From the NCBI GenBank assembly GCA_964500895.1, contig CAZCQP010000015.1, positions 1 to 55,464 of the forward strand: a stretch of 55,464 nt of DNA, written 5' to 3'. The translations under genes were made by a program, and so were the position numbers. Below the pieces are notes generated by a model. That model searched no databases. It had not been told where the DNA came from and was given only the letters and a program-made list of their open reading frames with translations. Every line of letters begins with the position of its first letter. The first letter of the stretch is position 1. This document shows positions 49,624 to 55,464 of this stretch, piece by piece. The stretch is from CAZCQP01 sp964500895. Lineage in GTDB: Bacteria; Bacillota; Clostridia; Lachnospirales; JAISER01.

Positions 49624-49711
49624 GGGGCGTTGCCCCGAACCCCACTTCTTTTTTGTAAGAAAAAGCTTTTTGAAGGGTGTTGGGAAACTTTTTCTCGAAA
49701 AAGTTTCCCAA
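49624..49711. repeat. Dispersed repeat with two hairpins upstream of dnaG
   Basis: Contains the hairpin CGGGGCGTTGCCCCG (49623-49637) and a 14-bp stem TTGGGAAACTTTTT/AAAAAGTTTCCCAA (49680-49693/49698-49711). The part from 49665 matches the GNAT terminator repeat at 10539. The 280 bp between dnaG and the small ORF hold this element and nothing else I can support. Confidence 0.65.
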
Positions 49712-49744
49712 GGTCTATAAAAACCACAGAAAGGGTTGAATGCA

Positions 49745-49939
49745 ATGGTGTATTACAACAACAATCAGGAGGATAGCCGGGTGGAAGCTCTGGCCGCCTA
49801 CCAGATGTCTCCAAAAACAAGAAAAAAGCCAGCCTTTCTGGTTACCGAGGCGATGAACATTCCCCCGGAACTGGGCAAAGGCTGGCGGATGTTTAAAGAC
49901 TTGCCACCTTACTTAAAATTGCGTTGCTCCGCTCGATGA
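49745..49939 (+). CDS. Possible small protein, convergent with htpG
   Basis: A 64-residue frame from ATG 49745 (AAGGG 10 nt upstream). It is hydrophilic and basic, with SRVEALAAYQMSPKTRKKPA near the start. The last 16 codons overlap the 3' end of htpG on the other strand, so the true end could be disturbed or the frame could be chance. I do not recognise a family. Confidence 0.35.
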   Translation: MVYYNNNQEDSRVEALAAYQMSPKTRKKPAFLVTEAMNIPPELGKGWRMFKDLPPYLKLRCSAR

Positions 49940-51818
49940 ATTGAAACATGGCTTCCGGCTCCAGCGGACGATGGCTTAACATGGCCAAGTCGTAAATATG
50001 CTTGCAAATCAAGGTCATATCGTCCGCTTTAGCCGGGTTTTCTTCCATTTGAAGCAGCGCCTGCACCAGTTGGTTGTTACGGTTTAACACCAGCGTTTCT
50101 TCCGAGGCAAAAACGCTGCCCATACCCATGTCACCAAACATCTTGCTCATGTCCGACATGCGGCGGGATTGTTCGCTTTGCAGCACTACGGCGGAAATGG
50201 CGCTGTTTTTCAGGGTTTCCGCTTTAACCGTTAATTTATCGTTGTTCAGCGCTGTTTTAAATATATTCTGCAACTTTTCTTCGTGTGCCTTGGTTGCTTC
50301 ATCTTCCGCCTGGTCTGTATCTTTCAAGGTGTCGGCTAGGTCGGAGTCGATGCGGTTAAAATGCACCCCAGTTTCGTAAGATTCCAGGTAGGAAATGAAG
50401 GGGTTGTCCAAGTTGGTGTTTAAAATAACAGCTTCCAGCCCTTGTTCTTCAAATAGCTTTACATACTGGGCTTGCTGCTTTTCGTCGGTAACGTAGAACA
50501 CCTTGTCCCCGGTTTTTTCTTTGTTCCGTTCTAAAAACTCTTCCAAGGTGGTGTAGTCCCCAACGGTTGTTTTAAACAGAATGCTGGGCTTCACTTTTTC
50601 GTAAAAGTCTTTTTCACGGATGCAGCCGTACTTAATGAAGGGATGAATGTGGTCCCAATAGCTGTTAAACTGCTCCCGGTCTTTTTTGCACAGGCTGTTG
50701 ATTTTGTCTGCCACTTTCTTGGTGATGTAGCCGGACATTTTGGTCACATAGCCATCGTTTTGCAAAAAGCTTCTGGAAACGTTCAAAGGTAAATCTGGGC
50801 AGTCTATGGTGCCTTTTAAAAGCAGCAAAAATTCGGGAATCACTTCTTTTAAGTTGTCAGCAATGAACACCTGGTTGTTGTACAGCTTCACTTGCCCTTC
50901 AATGGACTCCAGCTCGTGCTTTAATTTGGGGAAGTACAAAATGCCCTTTAAGCGGAAGGGGTAGTCCATGTTCAGGTGAATCCAAAACAGCGGGTCGTTA
51001 AAATCTGAAAACACTTTATGGTAGAAGGCTTTGTAGTCTTCGTCCGTGCAGTCGGAAGGCTGGCGCTGCCATAAGGGGTTGGTGTCGTTAATGGGGGTGG
51101 GGGCTTCGGGTTCCTTTGGTTCAGCCGTTGCGCCGTCACCTTCCACATCAATGACGTCTGTTTCGGGGGAGGGTTCCACTTTTTTGCTACCATCGTCAAA
51201 ATAAATGGGCACAGGCAGGAAACCACAGTATTTTCTTAAAATGGTGGACATTTTAAAGGTTTCCAGAAAACCTTCTTCTTCCTCCATTAAAAACAGGGTG
51301 ATGGTGGTGCCTCGGCTGGTGCGTGTGCCTTCGGAAATTTCGTATTCAATGCCGCCTTCGCACACCCATTTGGCAGGCTGGGCACCTTTTTGGTAGGACA
51401 AGGTGTCAATTTCCACTTTGGCCGCCACCATGAAAGCAGAGTAGAAGCCCAAACCAAAATGGCCGATGATTTCGCTTTCCTCGTTCATTTTGTCTTTATA
51501 TTTTTCCATGAAGTCACTGGCACCAGAAAAAGCAATTTGGTTAATGTATTGCTTAATTTCCTCGGCAGTCATGCCGATGCCGTTGTCTTCAAAAATGATT
51601 TGTTTGTTTTCCTTGTTCAGACGCACATGAACGGCAAAAGGTTCCTCTTCAGATACGCCAGGGGCATCACCCATCTGGGCTAACTTTTTCAATTTGGTAA
51701 TGGCGTCTGTGGCGTTAGACACCAATTCGCGCACAAAAATATCGGTGTCGGAATAGAGCCACTTTTTAATGATGGGCAATATATTTTCGCTGTTAATGGA
51801 AAGTTGACCGGTTTCCAC
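49893..51818 (-). CDS. htpG: Chaperone HtpG (Hsp90)
   Basis: An ATP-dependent chaperone of 641 residues. The N-terminal GHKL ATPase domain has FVRELVSNATDAITKL, FEDNGIGMT and GHFGLGFYSAFMVA; the middle domain carries SRSFLQND-type (VSRSFLQND) and the C-terminal dimerisation domain follows. A non-conserved acidic linker (EPKEPEAPTPIND) lies at about 230-250. The start is GTG 51818, 9 nt after AAAGGAG. It has its own promoter and a CIRCE element upstream, so HrcA control is likely. Confidence 0.96.
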   Translation of the reverse strand: METGQLSINSENILPIIKKWLYSDTDIFVRELVSNATDAITKLKKLAQMGDAPGVSEEEPFAVHVRLNKENKQIIFEDNGIGMTAEEIKQYINQIAFSGASDFMEKYKDKMNEESEIIGHFGLGFYSAFMVAAKVEIDTLSYQKGAQPAKWVCEGGIEYEISEGTRTSRGTTITLFLMEEEEGFLETFKMSTILRKYCGFLPVPIYFDDGSKKVEPSPETDVIDVEGDGATAEPKEPEAPTPINDTNPLWQRQPSDCTDEDYKAFYHKVFSDFNDPLFWIHLNMDYPFRLKGILYFPKLKHELESIEGQVKLYNNQVFIADNLKEVIPEFLLLLKGTIDCPDLPLNVSRSFLQNDGYVTKMSGYITKKVADKINSLCKKDREQFNSYWDHIHPFIKYGCIREKDFYEKVKPSILFKTTVGDYTTLEEFLERNKEKTGDKVFYVTDEKQQAQYVKLFEEQGLEAVILNTNLDNPFISYLESYETGVHFNRIDSDLADTLKDTDQAEDEATKAHEEKLQNIFKTALNNDKLTVKAETLKNSAISAVVLQSEQSRRMSDMSKMFGDMGMGSVFASEETLVLNRNNQLVQALLQMEENPAKADDMTLICKHIYDLAMLSHRPLEPEAMFQFIERSNAILSKVASL

Positions 51819-51856
51819 CGTTTATCACTCCTTTGGCATTTGTATAATCTTATTAT

Positions 51857-51885
51857 ATTGTAAACAGACTGAACGCAAATGTCAA
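51857..51885 (-). promoter_or_regulatory. Promoter of htpG
   Basis: Minus-strand TTGACA (51880-51885), 17-bp spacer, TACAAT (51857-51862). A second -10-like TATAAT occurs 5 bp further on, with a poorer -35. The start would be near 51850, with a 30-nt leader to GTG 51818. The CIRCE element lies just upstream of the -35 box. Confidence 0.75.
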
Positions 51886-51892
51886 GAAAAAA

Positions 51893-51919
51893 TTAGCACT
51901 CACATATCGTGAGTGCTAA
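51893..51919. promoter_or_regulatory. CIRCE element (HrcA operator), also terminator-like
   Basis: TTAGCACTC-N9-GAGTGCTAA, an exact match to the CIRCE consensus, with the inverted repeat extended to 11 bp around a 5-nt loop. On the minus strand it is followed by TTTTTT, forming a good intrinsic terminator for the upstream gene. It overlaps the last codons and stop of that gene (TGA at 51900-51902). Confidence 0.9.
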
Positions 51920-52376
51920 CAACAAGGCCAAGCTTCACCAAAAATCCCTGTACATAAGCTTCCCAAGCCAAGTCCACCGTTTTGTCCATGGTAAAAGTTT
52001 TCTCGGAGGTGCCCGTGGTGCAGTGTACTTCCCCGCCTTCAAAAGAAAGGTTTAAAAACAAGGCGGCGGCATTGGGGTGTAACGCTTCCAGTTGTTCCTG
52101 TGGCATCGAAAAAGTAAACTTCATAAACTTGGGCCGTTTGTCCCCTTTAATGATTTGAAAGACATAAGGCTTTAACATGCTCCATGTGCAAAACCCATCT
52201 GGGGGCGTTTCCTGCCCTTCTTCCAAGAAATCTCCATTTATTTCCCCGGTAATCTGAAAGCGGGTGAGGGCGGCGATGTCTACGCCCCGAACACAAAAAT
52301 GGTCGAAGGCATCTTCTTTTAGAAGCTTGCGCATAAAAGGCTTCACTTGTTCCTCGTCAATGGTTAGTACCAGCAT
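51900..52376 (-). CDS. DUF5721-like conserved protein
   Basis: A 158-residue cytoplasmic protein that begins MLVLTIDEEQVKPFMRKLL and contains TWSMLKPYVFQIIKGDKRPKFMKFTFS; this pattern recalls the DUF5721 family of Clostridia, whose function is unknown. It is followed directly by htpG, and its last six codons form one arm of the CIRCE element. It has its own consensus promoter at 52409-52436. The link with htpG may be only positional. Confidence 0.75.
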   Translation of the reverse strand: MLVLTIDEEQVKPFMRKLLKEDAFDHFCVRGVDIAALTRFQITGEINGDFLEEGQETPPDGFCTWSMLKPYVFQIIKGDKRPKFMKFTFSMPQEQLEALHPNAAALFLNLSFEGGEVHCTTGTSEKTFTMDKTVDLAWEAYVQGFLVKLGLVVSTHDM

Positions 52377-52408
52377 ATGCCGTCCTCTTTTCGTGTTTTT
52401 ATAAGAAA

Positions 52409-52436
52409 ATTATAGTATACTCGGGTATTTTGTCAA
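52409..52436 (-). promoter_or_regulatory. Promoter of the DUF5721-like gene
   Basis: Minus-strand TTGACA (52431-52436) and TATAAT (52409-52414) with a 16-bp spacer, start near 52402, 26 nt before ATG 52376. Confidence 0.85.
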
Positions 52437-52450
52437 TAAAAACATAAAGA

Positions 52451-52496
52451 AAAAACCAGGGCTTGTCTTGAAAAACCAGGGGTTTTATGCTACCAT
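52451..52496 (+). promoter_or_regulatory. Promoter of the L,D-transpeptidase gene with 11-bp direct repeats
   Basis: TTGAAA (52468-52473), 17-bp spacer, TACCAT (52491-52496) with a TG extension. AAAAACCAGGG occurs at 52451-52461 and again at 52471-52481, 20 bp apart, the second copy overlapping the -35 box; it may be a regulator site. Confidence 0.5.
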
Positions 52497-52566
52497 GTGT
52501 AACAACTTGCAAAATATTTTCATAGTATTTAAAAAATTAACGATGCTGATTAAGGTGGGGATTGTT

Positions 52567-53544
52567 TTGAGAAGAAGTTTGTTAAGCCTGGTATTGATGG
52601 TGTGCCTTGTACTTGCCCCGATAAGTACTTTTGCTGCCGCCGACAAACCCCGGTATACGGTGGATGTAGAGCTTGGCAACAACCTGGTGTTTATCAACGA
52701 ATACAACCCGGAGCTGGGCTATTATGAACGCACAGAGCACGTGTTTCTGGCATCGCCAGGGGTTTTAATTGGTGGCGGACGTTCCGCAACACCTGTAGGT
52801 ACATATACATTACGGTCTTTAACCGACAACCAATATTCACGGGAAGGCACTTGGTACCGCTTTCGCCGGTACGCTTCCTGTTACGTCAATTATGTAACGC
52901 AAATCTCCGGGGACTATCTGTTTCATTCCACCCCCCACAGCGCACCCAGATATAATTCCATTAATATGAAGAATGTGGCCGAGATGGGGCAGTTTGCCAG
53001 CGGTGGTTGTGTTCGTTTGTGGCCTCGGCAGTCTGCATGGATTTGGTCCAATTGCAACGGGGCGAAGGTGTACATATACTACGGTGAAAAAACAGAGGAA
53101 AGCAACCGTTTAAGGGAAGAACTGATGGCGGAAATGCCCACCTATGATGAGTGGCCCAACACCAAGGTTTTGGAAAACACCAAGTTTCTTTATACATATC
53201 CTGGCGATACGCTGGAAAGCCTGGCAGAACTCTCTGGGAAAACCGTGGAACAGCTTGCTTTGCTTAACCCAAATTTGGATTTTGAAGCGTTGGCAAGCCA
53301 AATACCTGTGGGTTTGGCTGTTCGGATTAAAGCTTCTCCATTAGATCCTGATTTGGAAGCGGTGGAAGTGCCTGTTGAAGAAGCACTGCCGGGTTTGGAT
53401 ACACCTATTGAAGAAGGAACAGAGGTAGACCAGCCCCCGGAAGAACCTAAAGAAAAAGAAGCGACAGAAGAACCCATGGAGGAACCAACATTTAACGACC
53501 CGGTTCCACCCACAGCTGTGCCCGTATATGTTTCCAAGTGGTAG
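52567..53544 (+). CDS. Exported L,D-transpeptidase with LysM-like domain
   Basis: A 325-residue exported cell-wall enzyme. The start is TTG 52567, 6 nt after AAGGTGGGG, giving a clean signal peptide (MRRSLLSLVL... ending AAA). The YkuD domain (about 30-185) has the catalytic pattern HSTPHS and SGGCVRLW, which hold the His and Cys of the active site. A LysM-like segment follows (about 215-265, YTYPGDTLESLAELSGKTVEQL), then a Pro/Glu-rich tail (about 275-325). It makes 3-3 cross-links or modifies peptidoglycan, possibly in the spore cortex or vegetative wall. It is 58 bp before the next gene. Confidence 0.9.
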   Translation: MRRSLLSLVLMVCLVLAPISTFAAADKPRYTVDVELGNNLVFINEYNPELGYYERTEHVFLASPGVLIGGGRSATPVGTYTLRSLTDNQYSREGTWYRFRRYASCYVNYVTQISGDYLFHSTPHSAPRYNSINMKNVAEMGQFASGGCVRLWPRQSAWIWSNCNGAKVYIYYGEKTEESNRLREELMAEMPTYDEWPNTKVLENTKFLYTYPGDTLESLAELSGKTVEQLALLNPNLDFEALASQIPVGLAVRIKASPLDPDLEAVEVPVEEALPGLDTPIEEGTEVDQPPEEPKEKEATEEPMEEPTFNDPVPPTAVPVYVSKW

Positions 53545-53602
53545 CAAGCTGCTTGCATTTAATGCAGGCGGTTAACCAATAAAAAATATAGGAGGGAAAG
53601 CA

Positions 53603-55282
53603 GTGAAAAAGAAGTTGTCTTTCATCATGGCTCTGGTGTTGTGCGTGAACCTGTTTTGCTCGGTGGTTGGGGCAGCACAGGCCGTAACACCAGCCGATTC
53701 CGTTTATCTTAACGGAAACATCTATACCATGCAGTCCAAAGACTTCAGTGCATCCGCCATGGCCATTTCCGGCCAGAAACTGGTGTATGTGGGTGACGAT
53801 GAAGGCGTACAACCGTACATAGGCGACAACACCAAGGTTTACGACTTGGAAGGACAAACGGTTATTCCCGGCATTGGTGAGGCACACCTCCATTTTTCTG
53901 GCATAGGCACTGCTCTACTGGCCATTGACGCTTTCTGGAAGCCAAAAGAAGACATTCTGGCGGCAGTGAAAGCAGAAGCCGACCGTTTGCCTGATGGTGA
54001 ATGGATTACCGGCCGTGGATGGAACCAGGAAGTTTGGCCAGACGGTCAATTTCCAACCAAAGAAGAACTGGACGCTGTGGCACCGAACAATCCTGTGTTT
54101 TTAGTGAGAACTTGCGGACATGCCACCTGGGCCAATTCCATGGCCATTGAACTGGCGGGCATTACCAAGGACACACCAGACCCGGTTGGGGGCGAGATTC
54201 TTAGAAAGCCTAACGGTGAACTTTGGGGTATCTTTACAGATACAGCCGCAACCCCTATCCGTTCCCTCATGCCGCCCTATTCCAATGAAAGACTGGAAGA
54301 AGCATTGCTTCTGGCGCAAGAGCAGCTGCTTTCCTATGGCATCACCTCTGCCATGGACGCAGGAACCAGCATTAATAACATTAACTTAATAAAGAAGATG
54401 TATGAAGAAGGCAAGTTGAAGCTGAGAATGTATGAATACGTGTCTTCAGATGAAGCAGAGGAATACTTTAAAATTGGGCCTGAAATTGATTTGTATGATG
54501 GGCATTTGACGGTGCGGGGCATTAAGTTCTTCTCCGATGGCTCTTTAGGGGCTAGAAGCGCCTGGATGCTGGATGATTATTCAGACAGACCCGGCCACGT
54601 TGGTAACGGCCGGTATACAGATGATGAACTGTATACACTTTTTAAAGCAGCCCACGACAATGGTTTTCAGTCGGCCATCCACGCCATTGGGGATGCTGCC
54701 AACAAACAAGCTATTGATGCCTATGAAAGCGTATTACAAGAATCACCAAACCCAAACCACCGCTTTAGAATTGAACATTTCCAAATTGCACGGCTGGAGG
54801 ACATAGAGCGGCTGGCAGACCTGGGCATGATTGCTTCCATGCAGTTTGTACACGCCACTTCCGACAAGAACATGGCCGAGGACCGGGTTGGCCCGGAAAG
54901 AATTTTAGGGGGCTATGCGTGGAGGAAGGTGCTGAACGCCGGTGCGGTGCTGGCCAATGGTTCTGATGCCCCTGTGGAAATGGTGAACCCATACCATGGC
55001 CTGTATGCGGCTGTTAGCCGTGCAGGTACCAGCGATGGGCTGCCTATGGGCGGTTGGTACCCGGAAGAAACCTTAACCCGTTATGAAGCGCTAAGGGCGT
55101 TTACTTGGGGTTCGGCATATGCGCAGTTTGAAGAAAAAGTGAAAGGCTCTTTGGAAGTGGGTAAGTATGCAGATTTTGTCGTCATCGACAAAGATTATAT
55201 GAACTGTGCCGTGGATGAAATTAAAGATATTGAAGCGTTGATGACTGTTGTGGGCGGGGAAGTTGTGTTTGAAGCGGAATAA
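53603..55282 (+). CDS. Exported YtcJ-type amidohydrolase
   Basis: A 559-residue metal-dependent hydrolase of the amidohydrolase-3 (YtcJ) family. Signal peptide (about 1-25, KKKLSFIMALVLCVNL...) precedes the mature domain. Metal and active-site motifs: VIPGIGEAHLHFSG (HxH), RGIKFFSDGSLG, SAIHAIGDAANKQ, and NGSDAPVEMVNPYHGLYAAVSR. Substrates of this family vary (formamides, N-acyl compounds) and cannot be assigned. The start is GTG 53603 after AGGAGGGAAAG. The export signal is of interest, as many YtcJ proteins are cytoplasmic. It probably shares a transcript with the transpeptidase. Confidence 0.9.
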   Translation: MKKKLSFIMALVLCVNLFCSVVGAAQAVTPADSVYLNGNIYTMQSKDFSASAMAISGQKLVYVGDDEGVQPYIGDNTKVYDLEGQTVIPGIGEAHLHFSGIGTALLAIDAFWKPKEDILAAVKAEADRLPDGEWITGRGWNQEVWPDGQFPTKEELDAVAPNNPVFLVRTCGHATWANSMAIELAGITKDTPDPVGGEILRKPNGELWGIFTDTAATPIRSLMPPYSNERLEEALLLAQEQLLSYGITSAMDAGTSINNINLIKKMYEEGKLKLRMYEYVSSDEAEEYFKIGPEIDLYDGHLTVRGIKFFSDGSLGARSAWMLDDYSDRPGHVGNGRYTDDELYTLFKAAHDNGFQSAIHAIGDAANKQAIDAYESVLQESPNPNHRFRIEHFQIARLEDIERLADLGMIASMQFVHATSDKNMAEDRVGPERILGGYAWRKVLNAGAVLANGSDAPVEMVNPYHGLYAAVSRAGTSDGLPMGGWYPEETLTRYEALRAFTWGSAYAQFEEKVKGSLEVGKYADFVVIDKDYMNCAVDEIKDIEALMTVVGGEVVFEAE

Positions 55283-55314
55283 CTCAACGCCTTAAATAAC
55301 CTGTATTTCCAGTG

Positions 55315-55338
55315 CTCCGGGGCATTTATGCCCTGGAG
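55315..55338 (+). terminator. Hairpin after the amidohydrolase gene
   Basis: CTCCGGGGCA pairs with TGCCCTGGAG (one G-U) around a 4-nt loop, followed by GGTTTGCG. A modest terminator candidate. Confidence 0.55.
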
Positions 55339-55394
55339 GGTTTGCGTCATAATATAACGCTAGAAAATTTCTTTAAAAAATTTAGAAAAATCAG

Positions 55395-55423
55395 TTGACA
55401 TATGGCGAAGCATATGGTAAGAT
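55395..55423 (+). promoter_or_regulatory. Strong promoter at the right edge of the window
   Basis: TTGACA (55395-55400), 17-bp spacer, TAAGAT (55418-55423), start near 55430. The spacer holds two CATATG palindromes (55399-55404 and 55411-55416). The transcript, beginning in a GC-rich run (GTCGCAGCAAACGAG), leaves the window; a stable RNA or a regulated gene could follow. Confidence 0.75.
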
Positions 55424-55464
55424 ACATTTCGTTGTCGCAGCAAACGAGAAACAAGCGCAGCGGC

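Noticed and set aside
1..55464. CRISPR arrays, insertion-sequence transposases, prophage genes
   Set aside because: I saw no regularly spaced direct repeats with unique spacers, and no transposase, integrase or phage structural motif in any frame I read.

Overview
The window looks like chromosomal DNA of an anaerobic, endospore-forming member of the Clostridia (Firmicutes), of medium GC. Reasons: sporulation genes (spoIIM, a GerMN protein), the clostridial dnaG-sigA-trmK-nif3 block, an iron-sulfur type two-subunit serine dehydratase, a Bcd/EtfAB/thiolase operon typical of butyrate formers, a CIRCE heat-shock element, strong AGGAGG-type ribosome binding sites and several GTG/TTG starts. The species cannot be named from the sequence alone.

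Layout. 1-2744 (minus): 5' part of tRNA-Glu, spoIIM, a NUDIX hydrolase and asnS. 2897-10537 (plus): comEA, a two-component system, a GerMN protein, comEC, holA and a GNAT acetyltransferase. 10584-12060: a small AT-rich island carrying an AbiH-type defence gene, bounded by a 33-bp direct repeat that duplicates the 3' end of the next gene. 12038-19693 (minus): M14 carboxypeptidase, dCTP deaminase, uvrA, uvrB. 19848-20906: small genes, with two Cro/C1-type regulators and a conserved-looking small acidic protein. 20979-22541 (minus): sdaAA/sdaAB. 22651-28430 (minus): an ABC importer with a DUF3798-type lipoprotein, a dual ATPase and two permeases, plus two small genes. 28764-34335 (plus): a six-gene acyl-CoA operon. 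34488-42267 (minus): a carbohydrate operon (FGGY kinase, SDR, HAD phosphatase, MalG-type permease, binding protein, MalF-type permease, BtpA/SgcQ-family protein, DeoR regulator). 42424-49447 (minus): metallophosphoesterase, TGS-uridine-kinase-like protein, Nif3, TrmK, SigA, DnaG. 49893-52376 (minus): htpG with a CIRCE element and a DUF5721-like gene. 52567-55282 (plus): an exported L,D-transpeptidase and an exported YtcJ-type amidohydrolase, followed by a strong promoter pointing out of the window.

How the genes work together. The acyl-CoA operon can in principle take two acetyl-CoA to butyryl-CoA: thiolase, an SDR acetoacetyl-CoA reductase, a MaoC/PhaJ-type (R)-specific hydratase, and Bcd with EtfAB. 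There is no Hbd or crotonase, so the chemistry suggests an (R)-3-hydroxybutyryl-CoA route. Its promoter carries a Rex-like site. The divergent DUF3798 importer shares the 333-bp control region. The carbohydrate operon has a near-consensus promoter and four tandem 10-bp repeats that are probably the operator of its own DeoR regulator. It lacks an ATPase, which must come from elsewhere.

The points most worth a second look are the repeat-bounded abiH island, the (R)-type butyrate operon with its Rex-like site and embedded MITE-like element, the phased operator array of the FGGY/BtpA operon, and the CIRCE element that also looks like a terminator and the 3' coding end of the upstream gene.
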